The translations under genes and the position numbers were made by a program. 64,000 bases of DNA, from NCBI GenBank assembly GCA_963807735.1, contig CAWEDI010000019.1, positions 372,001 through 436,000 of the forward strand, written 5' to 3'. A model generated the notes under the pieces. It was not told the DNA's origin. It worked only from the letters and a program-made list of their open reading frames with translations, and did not search any database. The stretch comes from Roseiarcus sp963807735. Lineage in GTDB: Bacteria > Pseudomonadota > Alphaproteobacteria > Rhizobiales > Beijerinckiaceae. Below are positions 40,033 to 48,470 of the stretch, piece after piece (position 1 is the stretch's first letter; each line of letters starts with the position of its first letter).

Positions 40033-41013
40033 ATGGTCGACAAGCCGCGATGGGAAGTGCCGGACGCGCAGCAGCCGCGCCCGGAAGAGGTCGAATTCGA
40101 TCTCGACGGCGCCTTGCGCTCGGTCGTCAATATCGAAGCCGAGATACCCGCCGACGCCTTCACCGCAGGCACGCTTGGCCAGGAGCGGGCGGGCAGCGGC
40201 ATCGTCATCCGCGACACTGGCCTCGTCTTGACCATCGGCTATCTGGTCACTGAGGCGGAGAACGTCGTCATTCTCGACGATCGCGGCCGAGCCACCCCCG
40301 CCCACCCGATCGCCATCGACCAGGAGAGCGGCTTCGCGCTGGTGCAAGCGCTCGGCGATCTCGGTCTCCCGGCGTTGCCGATGGGGGCGTCGGCGGCGGT
40401 GGGGGTCGGCGAGCCGGTGGTGATGGCCGGCGGCGGCGGCGTGCGCCGCCACGCCTGCCGGGCGCGCGTCGTGGCGAAGCAGGAATTCTCCGGCTATTGG
40501 GAATATCACATTGACGAGGCCTTGTTCACCGCTCCGGCGCATCCGCTGTGGGGCGGCGCGGGCCTGATCGGCCCGGACGGGCGGCTGATCGGGGTCGGCT
40601 CGCTGCACGTGCAGCAGAGCGATGGCCGCGGCCACACCCAGGACGTCAACATGAGCGTGCCGATCGACCTGTTGACGCCGATCCTCGACGAGTTGCTGAC
40701 CCACGGAAGGCGCAACAAGCCCGCGCGGCCGTGGCTCGGGCTTTATTCGACCGAGAGCGGCGGCCGCGTCGTCATCGCCGACGTGTCGGAGACGGGACCG
40801 GCGTCGCAGGCGGGCCTGCGCTCCGGCGACATCGTTTCGTCGGTGCGCGACGCCTCGATCGAAACGCTCGCCGATTTCTATCGCGAAATCTGGGGCTGCG
40901 GCGCGGCGGGAGCGGAAATCCCGATCGAGATCGTGCGCGACAAGCGCAGCTTGTGGGTGCGGGTGAAGTCGGCGGATCGGCGCGCCTTCCTGCGCAAGCC
41001 GCGGATGAACTAG
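40033..41013 (+). CDS. HtrA/DegP-like protein with PDZ domain lacking all three catalytic residues
   Basis: 326 residues from the ATG at 40033; a GTG at 40021 is an alternative, and residue numbers here count from the GTG. There is no signal peptide. The trypsin-like fold is readable (SGIVIRDTGLVLTIGYLVTEAENVVILDDRG, IAIDQESGFALVQ, HPLWGGAGLIGPDGRLIGVGS). Each catalytic position has changed. The His of TNAHVV is Tyr74, the Asp of the DLAVL strand is Gly104, and the Ser of GNSGGP falls at Ala180 in WGGAG. A PDZ domain follows (about 240-320, RPWLGLYSTESGG, ASQAGLRSGDIV). The fold is kept, so it probably acts as a binding protein or chaperone rather than a protease. Partners are unknown. Confidence 0.82.
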   Translation: MVDKPRWEVPDAQQPRPEEVEFDLDGALRSVVNIEAEIPADAFTAGTLGQERAGSGIVIRDTGLVLTIGYLVTEAENVVILDDRGRATPAHPIAIDQESGFALVQALGDLGLPALPMGASAAVGVGEPVVMAGGGGVRRHACRARVVAKQEFSGYWEYHIDEALFTAPAHPLWGGAGLIGPDGRLIGVGSLHVQQSDGRGHTQDVNMSVPIDLLTPILDELLTHGRRNKPARPWLGLYSTESGGRVVIADVSETGPASQAGLRSGDIVSSVRDASIETLADFYREIWGCGAAGAEIPIEIVRDKRSLWVRVKSADRRAFLRKPRMN

Positions 41014-41029
41014 AGCGGCGCCCGTTCGC

Positions 41030-41959
41030 TCATCTTCGCGGCGGCTCGCCGATGCGCTCGATCTCGAACGGCGTCGTCTGGTACATCTCGTTGATCCAGT
41101 TCGACAGCAAAAGATGCCCATGCGCGCGCCAAGTGTTCGGCGGCGCCGCCTCGGGGTTATCGCCGGGGAAATAGTGGCGCGGCGGCTTGATCGGGATCTC
41201 CGCCTTCACGTCGCGGAAATATTCGTCCGCGAGCGACGTGGCGTCATATTCGAGATGGTCGAGCACATAGAGCCGCCGCGCCGCCGGCGCCGCGGCGATG
41301 CTGACGCCGCGCTCGTCGTTGCGGGCGAGGATTTCAAGCCCGGCGCGGCCTTCGAGATCGACCGGTTCGATTTGCGCCCAGCGGGAGATCGGCGTCGCGA
41401 AATCGTCGGCGAAGCCGCTGAGATAGGGCGATGTCGGCGCCAGTATCTTTTGCGGAAACACGCCGAACGCCTTCTCCGGCAGCTGCCGTTTCGGCGCGCC
41501 GTGGAAATGGTAGAGCGCCGCCATCGCGCCCCAACAGACAAACATCGAGGCGTGCACGTTGGAGCGCGTCCACTCGAAGATCTGCTGAACCTCCGGCCAG
41601 GAGCGCACTTCCTCGTAAGGGATCGTCTCCAGCGGCGTGCCGGTGACGATGAAGCCGTCGAACTTGCGCAAGCGGACCTCCTCCCACGTGGAGTAGAAGG
41701 TCATCATGTGGTCTTCCGGCGTGTTCTTCGGCGTATGCGTGCCGAGCCTGACCAGCGACAGCTCGACCTGCAACGGCGTCGCGGCGAGCAGCCGGGTGAT
41801 CTGCAACTCGGTCTTGATCTTGTTGGGCATCAGGTTGAGCAACCCGATCTGCATCGGGCGGATGTCCTGCCGCACCGCGACGGCCTCGGTCATCACGCGC
41901 ACGCCCTCGGCCATCAGCGCGTCGTAGGCGGGGAGCTTGTCGGGAATTTTGATCGGCAT
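41030..41959 (-). CDS. metA: Homoserine O-acetyltransferase (MetA family, acetyl-CoA type)
   Basis: 309 residues, normal for MetA. The catalytic Cys142 is in MFVCWGAMAALYHF. The residue that sets acyl-donor choice, position 111, is Glu here (IVTGTPLETIPYEEV). Glu111 goes with acetyl-CoA in characterised MetA enzymes, and Gly111 with succinyl-CoA. The product would be O-acetylhomoserine, the substrate of MetY, encoded at 7534-8826. This is the first committed step of methionine synthesis and is cytoplasmic. A SAM-II riboswitch lies 50 nt upstream of the ATG and should shut off expression when SAM is plentiful. Confidence 0.94.
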   Translation of the reverse strand: MPIKIPDKLPAYDALMAEGVRVMTEAVAVRQDIRPMQIGLLNLMPNKIKTELQITRLLAATPLQVELSLVRLGTHTPKNTPEDHMMTFYSTWEEVRLRKFDGFIVTGTPLETIPYEEVRSWPEVQQIFEWTRSNVHASMFVCWGAMAALYHFHGAPKRQLPEKAFGVFPQKILAPTSPYLSGFADDFATPISRWAQIEPVDLEGRAGLEILARNDERGVSIAAAPAARRLYVLDHLEYDATSLADEYFRDVKAEIPIKPPRHYFPGDNPEAAPPNTWRAHGHLLLSNWINEMYQTTPFEIERIGEPPRR

Positions 41960-42008
41960 ACGCGAATCCAGAATGCGAACAATCGCCTTCAGGTCGCGCT
42001 TAAGCGGC

Positions 42009-42060
42009 CCTTTAGCGATTTTTTTAACGTGGCTGCAAGCCGGCCGGCCAAATCACCACG
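42009..42060 (-). promoter_or_regulatory. SAM-II riboswitch upstream of metA
   Basis: Read on the minus strand, the core has CGTGGTGATTTG, then GGCCGGCCGG, then CTTGCAGCCACG, GTTAAAAAAATC and GCTAAAGG. CGTGG pairs with CCACG to form P1, and the 3' GCTAAAGG forms the pseudoknot, as in the alphaproteobacterial metA leader. It is expected to bind S-adenosylmethionine and block translation. Confidence 0.92.
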
Positions 42061-42118
42061 GAGAACATAGGCTATAGCACGCTGATTTCGCCGGCGCCAA
42101 GCCCGCCGACGACGTCCG

Positions 42119-42316
42119 TCATTCGTCCTCGTCATCCGGCAGATCGCGACGCCCGTCGGCGTTTTCGGCGTCGATCTTCGGATCGCCAAGCGAAGAATTG
42201 ACCGGCATGTCGGTTTTCTTGCGCAACTCGTCGATCTTGTGCTTCAGATCTTCGGAAGATTGCTTCATGTCGGCCAGCGTTTCACGCGCAGCCTTGGTCG
42301 ATGTCTCGTCTGTCAT
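42119..42316 (-). CDS. Small charged protein, unknown function
   Basis: 65 residues from the ATG at 42316, preceded by GAGGAGGCCCCGAG. A GTG seven codons upstream overlaps the ribosome site and is rejected. The protein is hydrophilic, with a helical Lys/Glu-rich centre (SSEDLKHKIDELRKKTD) that could form a coiled coil and an acidic end (DLPDDEDE). It lies 17 bp after a second small hydrophilic gene on the same strand, so the two may be co-transcribed. I know no family. Confidence 0.6.
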   Translation of the reverse strand: MTDETSTKAARETLADMKQSSEDLKHKIDELRKKTDMPVNSSLGDPKIDAENADGRRDLPDDEDE

Positions 42317-42333
42317 CTCGGGGCCTCCTCGGC

Positions 42334-42528
42334 TCACGGTTTGCTGAAACCCGTGCCTTCGTGCGGCGGCAGGCCCTCGGCGTCGTCGGATGTCAGGGTT
42401 CCACGCGGGGCGTCGGAAGCGTCGGACGGCTTAGGCTCGCCATCACGATACTTGCCCGGCGGCAGCCCGACCGCGTCCTGGAGCCGATCCTTGATCCGCT
42501 CGAGTAAGCTTTCCTTGTGTTCGTCCAT
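42334..42528 (-). CDS. Small hydrophilic protein, unknown function
   Basis: 64 residues, with a strong ribosome site (GGAGGAGCGCC before the ATG at 42528). The sequence is an amphipathic start (MDEHKESLLERIKDRLQDAVG) followed by a Pro/Asp/Ser-rich, disordered tail. It is probably in one transcription unit with the 65-residue protein downstream and the MFS gene upstream. Small proteins of this kind are often stress-linked in Rhizobiales, but nothing here proves it. Confidence 0.6.
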   Translation of the reverse strand: MDEHKESLLERIKDRLQDAVGLPPGKYRDGEPKPSDASDAPRGTLTSDDAEGLPPHEGTGFSKP

Positions 42529-42592
42529 GATGGCGCTCCTCCGTTATTCCCGGGAAAGAAACGTGCGAAGCAGGGCGCACGTTCCCAAAAAT

Positions 42593-43805
42593 TTACCCCG
42601 CCTCCACCCTGCGCCGCACGGTCTCGTTGCCGGCCGCCGCGACGAGCATCGTCAGCGCAGTGGCGAGGAACACCGCGCGCATGCCGAAGCGGGCGGCGAC
42701 CGCGGCCCCGGCGAACGGGCCGGCGATCTGGCCGAAATATTGCGCCGATTGCGAAAAGCCGAGGATGCGCCCGATCGCCGCGTCCGGCGCGCTGCGGCGG
42801 ATCAGGGCGGTGATCGCCGGCATCAACCCGGCCAGCGTCAGGCCCATCAGAAAGCGCAGGGCCACGAGTTGCCAGGGCGCCTGCACGAGGGCCTGCGGCA
42901 CGAGCAACGCGCCGGCGGCGGCGAAGCTCAGCGCCACGACACGCCAATGGCCGTGCCTGTCGGCGAGATGCCCGATCGTCGGCGCGGCGATCATCGCCGC
43001 AAACGCGCCGGCCGACATCGCCGCCCCGGCGTAAAGCACGACATCGTCGCCCGGTCGGGCGATTTGGCCGACATAGAGCGTGACGATCGGTTCGATCGAC
43101 ATGTTGGCGACCAGCAGCAGCGTCGCCGAGACCAGCATCAGCGCGATCGGCCGCCAATCCTTGACGAGCGCGCCGAGCGGCGGCAGTCGGCCGTTCTCGC
43201 GCTTGGGTCGCAGGCTGCGGTCCTCGCGAATGACGAAGGTCGTCAGCAGGAACGCGATGAAGATCGCCGCGCCGGTCAAGTAGAAGGTTTCGCGCACGCC
43301 GATGAGTTCGCGGCGAGACGCCGCCGATCAGCGGCCCGATCAGCGACCCCGACAGCGAGCCGATCGACAATTTGCCTAGCGCCCAGGCCAGTTTCGATTT
43401 CGGAGTCTGGCTCGCCACCAGGATCACGCTGCCCGAGGTGTAGCCGCCCAGAAAGCCGGCGAGCGCCCGCAAGCCGACGAGCTGGTAGACATTGTGCGCG
43501 AGCCCCATCGCCGAGATGGCGATCGTCATGCCGAGACAGGCGCGCACCAACATCGGCTTGCGGCCGTAGAGGTCGGCGAGATAGCCCCAGATCGGCGACA
43601 CCAGCGCGGCCGCGAGGAAGGAGGCGCTGAACGCCGCCGCCGACCAGAACACCACGCTCGTGTCGTCATGAACGCCGAGCTCGCGTACGTAATTGGGCAG
43701 GAACGGCAGCAGGATCGTCATGCCCGCCATGTTGACGAACGAGCCGAACAGGCAGACGTAGAGGTTTCGCCGCCAATGGGGATTTACGCCGCTTTCGGCC
43801 GCCAA
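42593..43805 (-). pseudogene. MFS transporter, frameshifted near 43310
   Basis: A drug/multidrug-type major facilitator of about 404 residues if repaired. The first part (from ATG 43805) has TM1-TM6 with the motif GYLADLYGRKPMLV between TM2 and TM3 and ends usefully at GPLIGGVS. The second frame resumes at RELIGVRETFYLTGAAIF and runs through TM7-TM12 to the stop at 42593. One base is in excess (or two missing) around 43310-43318 in a CGCGGCGAGACGCCG stretch. The rest shows no decay, so either a very recent mutation or a sequence error is likely. The substrate is unknown. Confidence 0.8.
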
Positions 43806-43874
43806 GGCTGATCGCTCCGGTTAGGGGAGCCGGCCCTCTACCCCCCGCCGCACGCCGCTGCAACCGGAGAGGCC

Positions 43875-44303
43875 ATGGACCCGTTCCGTCTCGCCCGCTT
43901 CAGGGACGCCCAGAAAGAGGCGTTCGAAGTCGCGCGCGCCGAATTGCTCGCCGGGCGCAAGCGCAGCCACTGGATGTGGTTCCTGTTTCCGCAGATGCGC
44001 GGGCTCGGCGCCAGCGACATGTCGCAATACTACGGCCTCGCCTCGCTCGCCGAGGCCGAAGCCTTTCTGACCGATCCCGTACTGGGGCCGCGTTTGATCG
44101 AGCTTTGTGAGATCGTGCTGCGACATGAGGGGCGTACGGCTCGCGAGATTTTCGGCGCGCCGGACGACATGAAGCTCTGCTCCAGTGCGACGCTGTTTGC
44201 CGCGCTGCCCGATGCGCCCCCCGTGTTCGCGCGGGTGCTCGGGCGATTTTTCGGCGGCCGCCCCGACGCCAAGTCTCTGGCGCTTATCGGCCGGAGCGGC
44301 TGA
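43875..44303 (+). CDS. DUF1810 family protein
   Basis: 142 residues, the normal length of the family. Typical motifs are DPFRLARFRDAQ at the start, RKRSHWMWFLFPQMRGLG, SQYYGLASLAEAEAFL and PDDMKLCSSATLF. The protein is cytoplasmic with no transmembrane segment. DUF1810 proteins are widespread small helical proteins of unknown function, related in fold to calpastatin-annotated proteins. The gene is divergent from the MFS gene and lies just before tRNA-Thr. Confidence 0.9.
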   Translation: MDPFRLARFRDAQKEAFEVARAELLAGRKRSHWMWFLFPQMRGLGASDMSQYYGLASLAEAEAFLTDPVLGPRLIELCEIVLRHEGRTAREIFGAPDDMKLCSSATLFAALPDAPPVFARVLGRFFGGRPDAKSLALIGRSG

Positions 44304-44346
44304 ATTCTTGCCTTCGCGGGCGCGCGCTGTTACGTTTTGGCGGTGC

Positions 44347-44422
44347 GCCGGTTTAGCTCAGTTGGTAGAGCAACTGATTTGTAATCAGTAGGTCGCGGGT
44401 TCGATTCCTGCAACCGGCACCA
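44347..44422 (+). tRNA. tRNA-Thr (UGU)
   Basis: A 76-nt cloverleaf with acceptor GCCGGTT paired to AACCGGC, discriminator A and encoded CCA. The D arm is AGCTCAGTTGGTAGAGC. The anticodon arm CTGAT-TTGTAAT-CAG gives TGT. The T arm has GGGTTCGATTCC. It marks the left edge of a region dense in insertion sequences and pseudogenes. Confidence 0.97.
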
Positions 44423-44987
44423 ACAAGCCAATGATTTATATTCTAGAAATTTAGAGCGAACCCTTTAGCTTAGTGTACTGCACCCGCCCGAGTCAGCACA
44501 GTGTCAGCAAAAAAATTACCCCCCTTCGGCCTCATGTCGGCAAGCTGCCTGAGCTGGAGGGACGGCCCTTACCCTCCTGTTCTTGTTTCTCTCTTATAAG
44601 AAAAAGTCGTCCAAGTCGTCCACAAGCCCGGATTTGCTCCGCGATTGCGCCGGACACCCTGCAATGCAAGGTCGTCCAGCGTGTCCGGCATAGTTGTCGG
44701 ATGAGCGCTGACGTCGGTCTGCATTTGCGCTTTGAGGCGTCTTTCGGAACCGATCGACGACGGGCTCAGCAACGATTTGCAGCAGGATCGCCAATTTAAT
44801 TCGATCTTTCGCCGGAAAATATTCAATCGTTTGATTTTCGTTTGATAATATGTCGCTCAAGGTATGCACTGTACGAATATCGGCTGTTAAGTACTATTAT
44901 AATTCAAATATCGCCGTCTGCCTGAAAAAATCTGCGCGTGGAGTTGGTAGCGGTTGTAGGAGGCGAACGCCGCGTCAATCTAATATA
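44423..44987. other. AT-richer region with no gene, next to tRNA-Thr
   Basis: About 565 bp with lower GC than the surroundings. Open frames are short and without ribosome sites. It has the look of decayed foreign DNA. I searched by eye for an integrase gene or a repeat of the tRNA 3' end and found none here. Confidence 0.4.
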
Positions 44988-46152
44988 ATACCAGTCCCCA
45001 CGAATGTTGACTCATTTGCGATTTCCCAATCGGCGTGGGGGGTGATTCAAACGGGCGAACGGGAGAGGTTCGCCATGAGAGGGATTGCGCTTCGGTCGGA
45101 TTTTGAGGCGGCGGGGCTGCGCGCTTCGGCGCGGGCGTCGAAGAACGGAGCGCAGACGCGGCGTCTTCTGACGCTGGCGGCGATCTATGACGGAGCCAGC
45201 CGGTCGGAGGCCGCCAAGATCGGCGGAGTGACGCTGCAAATCGTCCGGGACTGGGTGGTCAGATTCAACGCCGAAGGGCCGGATGGGCTGATCAACAAGA
45301 CAGCCCCTGGCCGGACGTCCATTCTCAACGCAGCGCAACGCAAGGCGCTGGCGGCGGTCGTGGAGAGCGGCCCACTTCCCGCAATCCATGGCGTCGTGCG
45401 CTGGCGGATCGTCGACCTGTGTCAGTGGGCGCATCTGGAGTTCGGCGTTTCGCTTTCCGAGCAGACGATGAGCCGCGAATTGCACGCGATGAACTACCGT
45501 AAGCTCACCGCCCGCCCGCGCCATCACGCGCAGGCCGAAGGCGCCATTGAGGATTTTAAAAAAACTTCCCCGCGCGCCTGGAGGAGATCGCCCACAAGCA
45601 AGGCGTCAAGACCGGCGACATAGAAGTTTGGTTCGCCGACGAGGCGCGCATCGGCCAGAAGAACAAGATCACGCGCCGATGGGCCAAGCGAGGTTCGCGG
45701 CCGAGCGCGCCGAAAGACCAGCGCACGGCGTCGGCCTACATCTTCGGCGCGATCTGCCCGAAGGAAGGCAAGGGCGCCGCTCTCGTCCTGCCGCGATGCG
45801 ACACGCAGGCGATGAACCTGCATCTGGCCGAAATCGCCAAGAACGTCGCGCCCGGCGCGCATGCGGCTTTGCTCGTCGATCAAGCCGGCTGGCATCTCTC
45901 CGGCGCTCTCGTTGTCCCGCCCAACATCACCATCGTGGCGCTGCCCGCCAAATGTCCCGAACTCAACCCGCAGGAGAACGTTTGGCAATTCATCCGTGAA
46001 AACTGGCTGTCCAACCGCATCTTCAAATCCTACGAAGACATCCTCGATCACTGCTGTTACGCTTGGAACACCCTCATCGACCAACCGTGGCGCATCATGT
46101 CCATCGGACTGCGCAGGTGGGCACATGGGTACTGATCATTGAGGGGTGGTAT
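44988..46152 (+). mobile_element. IS630-family insertion sequence
   Basis: The element is about 1165 bp, with left end ATACCAGTCCCCACGAATG and right end (complement) ATACCACCCCTCAATGATC. The ends share ATACCA and a C-rich run. The flanking sequence is TA on both sides, the target that IS630/Tc1-mariner elements duplicate. It encodes one transposase in two frames. Confidence 0.75.
45075..46135 (+). CDS. IS630-family transposase, two frames joined at a seven-A run
   Basis: The N-terminal part from ATG 45075 (ribosome site GGGAGAGG) is a helix-turn-helix region: AAIYDGASRSEAAKIGGVTLQIVRDWVVRFN and LSEQTMSRELHAMNYRKLTARPRHHAQ. That frame ends at 45623 after reading GAIEDFKKT. The DDE catalytic part is in the -1 frame from about 45560: IEVWFADEARIGQKNK (first Asp), AALLVDQAGWH (second Asp), and ELNPQENVWQFIREN (Glu). 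The switch point is TTTTAAAAAAAC at 45554-45565. IS630 elements are known to use A-run frameshifting, so the two frames may make one active protein. A plain indel is the alternative. Confidence 0.82.
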
Positions 46153-46445
46153 AAGCCCCCTACCCGCCCTTGACCTTGGCGGTTGGATCAGCGATCGGGG
46201 CGGCCGCGCTTACGGCAGATGCCTGAGCCAGCGCCAGCCTCACGTCGGTCGGCTTGCCGAGCATCTGACAGAAGGGGTTGGGGGTTTGCGCGGCGACGAC
46301 GTGCGGTAAACGTCGTCCTGTAGTGTGTTGGCAATCTAGACGGTCGCGCCCCTCGCCGATCTCGAATTTGGCGCTCGCCCCGGTCGCGACCTGCTAGCGC
46401 GACAACGCCGACAATTCCCGCGTGAATAGCGTGACCGCCGCCTTA

Positions 46446-47378
46446 GAGCCTGACTCGAAATTCAAGCGGGGGCGATTTTGGCCCTCGCCAATCTTCGCAT
46501 GATGAGGAAGGCGAGCGCCAGTTGCAACCATGCGAGCGCCGATTCAATTGTCGCTTCGAAGTCCTTTGACAGGCGTCTGGCCCGGTTGATCCAGCCGAGC
46601 GTTCGCTCCACCACCCAGCGCTTGGGCAATACGACAAATCCCTTGACCTCTTTGTCGGTCCGCTTGACGACTGTGACGGCGATGCGGCTTGCTTCGAACA
46701 CTGCGCGTTGCGTTTCGTCGCCTTGATAACCGCCGTCAACAAAAGACATTTTCACCCAAGGGCTCTTGCGCCGAACGGCCTTTAGCAACGGCGCGAGAGC
46801 GTCGCGGTCCTGTGTGCTGGCCGCCGTGATCTGGCATTCTATGGGCAGTCCGAGCGTATCGACGGCGAGATGGCGCTTGCGGCCCTTGACCTTCTTGCCC
46901 GCGTCGAAGCCTCGGGGGCCGCCAGCTTCGGTCGTCTTGACCGATTGGCTGTCGACGACCACGGCGGTCGGCGCGGCTGCGCGGCCCTCCGCCTCGCGCG
47001 CGTCCATCACGAAAACCGCGACGATTTGCGTCCACAATCCACTGTCGCGCCAGGCGTAGAACCTGTTCTGAACCGTCGTGAAGGGCGGAAAATCCTTCGG
47101 CAAAAGCCGCCAGGGGCAACCGCAACGGATCATATAAAACATCGCGTTTAGAATGGCTTGTGGATCAGTCGGCTTACGCCCGCGCCGTTTCGGCGGCGGC
47201 AGGAGCGGACCGATCAAAGCAAATTCCGCCGCCGACATATCGCTTGAATAGCGCGCCCGAATGACATCATACCTCGCCCGATCGGCCTCGTTCCAAGGCA
47301 TCGCGAATCTCCCCAAGTTGTTGCAAACCCAGGGAATCAAGGGCCGCGAGGCCGGTCAACGAATTTTAGGTCAGGCTC
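46446..47378 (-). mobile_element. IS5-family insertion sequence (IS427-like)
   Basis: 933 bp, with inverted ends GAGCCTGACTCGAAATTC (left, 46446) and GAGCCTGACCTAAAATTC (right, read inward from 47378), 16 of 18 identical. TTA is duplicated at both flanks (46443-46445 and 47379-47381). One intact transposase gene fills the element. It landed in an already or subsequently decayed gene. Confidence 0.9.
46462..47298 (-). CDS. IS5-family transposase
   Basis: 278 residues from ATG 47298 (MPWNEADRARYDVIR). An upstream ATG at 47340 would add 14 residues. The N-terminal DUF4096-type region has LIGPLLPPPKRRGRKPTDPQAILNAMFYMIRCGCPWRLLP. The DDE residues are Asp in AVVVDSQSVKTTE, Asp in MSFVDGGYQGDET, and Glu in RWVVERTLGWINR. 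The frame is open, full-length and in one piece, so the element may be active. Confidence 0.93.
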   Translation of the reverse strand, partial: PWNEADRARYDVIRARYSSDMSAAEFALIGPLLPPPKRRGRKPTDPQAILNAMFYMIRCGCPWRLLPKDFPPFTTVQNRFYAWRDSGLWTQIVAVFVMDAREAEGRAAAPTAVVVDSQSVKTTEAGGPRGFDAGKKVKGRKRHLAVDTLGLPIECQITAASTQDRDALAPLLKAVRRKSPWVKMSFVDGGYQGDETQRAVFEASRIAVTVVKRTDKEVKGFVVLPKRWVVERTLGWINRARRLSKDFEATIESALAWLQLALAFLIMRRLARAKIAPA

Positions 47379-47453
47379 TTAGCCGAGGCGAGCGAGGCTT
47401 CGAGTCTCCGAGGAATCCCCGCCGAAGGTTACATAGACGGCGCTGTCGGTCAT

Positions 47454-47776
47454 GTTGTTTCCTCGGTCAAACAATCAAAGCGGCGCGGGTCGCCGCCTGT
47501 TAAGGCAACCCGCGCGGGACCTTCCGCGAGGAGCCAAACACGCGGAGGGATTCTCGCTAATGTGGGTCATTGGCTTCAACCGGTCGACGACCCAAAGCAT
47601 GCTTCAAATAAAGTCCACCGCGAACAGCGGCACACGCGCGTGCCCGCGACTCCGCCCGGGCCGAGTTTTGTGATTTCTAGCGCGCGACCGGCCGCGCGAG
47701 GAACGCTGCGCCGCGGCGTTCTCATTTGCTTTAACCCTACGGTCAGCACATCTTCGGCGCACCTCGGCGCGGGGTC
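47454..47776. other. Region without a recognisable gene
   Basis: About 320 bp between the phage-like remnant and a transposase fragment. Short frames only. It appears to be debris of mobile DNA. Confidence 0.35.
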
Positions 47777-48072
47777 GTGGAAATCTCGAATGACTACCGC
47801 GACATGATCTACGCCGCGACCCGGCAAGAGATCGAAGCCAAGCGCAAAGCTTTCCTGCGGAAATGGTCGCTCAAATGTCGCGCCGTCGCCGACAGCCTGG
47901 ACCGCAAAGCCAGTGGAGGTCGATCCGCACGAGCAACGCCATCGAGCGATTGCACGAGGAGTTCAAGCGGCGGATCAAGCCCCAAACGGCGTTGCCGTGC
48001 GCCGAGACGACCGCGATGCTGTTCTTGGCTTTGCTCGCCTCAGGGCAGACCACCATGCGAATCATCGACTGA
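47777..48072 (+). pseudogene. IS256-family (mutator) transposase, C-terminal fragment
   Basis: Frame one reads NDYRDMIYAATRQEIEAKRKAFLRKWSLKCRAVADSL. After a small deletion with frameshift near 47910, the other frame reads QSQWRSIRTSNAIERLHEEFKRRIKPQT and AMLFLALLASGQTTMRIID. Both are the end of IS256-type transposases. The N-terminal two thirds are missing. Confidence 0.75.
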
Positions 48073-48077
48073 TTGAA

Positions 48078-48470
48078 TCAGGGATGAGTGTCAGAAATGT
48101 TTAGCAGCGTGGAGATGGCGGTAATGAGCTGTGCCGGGGCGAAGGGCTTGGCGACAAGCGTACTGTGGGGAACGCCCTTCGATGGCCACTCCTGGCCGGA
48201 CGCGCCGCTCATGTAAACAACCGGTAGGGTCGGGATAAGTTCGCGACCGCGCTTCGCAACCTCCCATCCGTCAGGCCCGGAGCCAAGATTGATGTCGGTA
48301 ATCAAGCCTCGAAGCTTGTCTTTCTGCGATTCCAAAATCGCGAGGGCCGACGCTCCGTCATTTGCAATTTGGAGCTCAAATCCAGCATCACGCAGGGCGT
48401 CCTCGAGCGTCACGCGCAGGTCTTCGTCATCTTCGACAAGTAGGAGCAACGTAGCCAATTCCATGGACAT
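48078..48470 (-). CDS. Single-domain response regulator (CheY-like)
   Basis: 130 residues consisting of a receiver domain only. The acidic pair is in LLLVEDDEDLR, the phospho-acceptor Asp in GLITDINLG, the Thr/Ser site in VVYMSGAS and the conserved Lys in LVAKPFAPAQL. There is no output domain, so it acts through protein contacts, as in a phosphorelay or chemotaxis. AGGAG lies just upstream of ATG 48470, with ATG 48464 an alternative. It is one of few intact genes in this decayed stretch. The nearest signalling gene is the chemoreceptor at 49274, about 0.8 kb upstream on the same strand. Confidence 0.9.
   Translation of the reverse strand: MSMELATLLLLVEDDEDLRVTLEDALRDAGFELQIANDGASALAILESQKDKLRGLITDINLGSGPDGWEVAKRGRELIPTLPVVYMSGASGQEWPSKGVPHSTLVAKPFAPAQLITAISTLLNISDTHP

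Larger units (their letters stand above)
46159..47453 (-). pseudogene. Decayed gene split by IS5, possibly a phage tail tape-measure protein
   Basis: The start lies right of the IS (ATG 47453, MTDSAVYVTFGGDSSETRSL) and the rest left of it (AVTLFTRELSALSR, QVATGASAKFEIG, then LGKPTDVRLALAQASAV to a stop at 46159). Removing the IS and one TTA copy joins the parts, but a frameshift and an internal stop remain. The pattern FGGD-SxE-SLA plus FTREL-AL resembles the N-terminus of phage tail tape-measure proteins in Hyphomicrobiales. That assignment is tentative. Confidence 0.35.
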
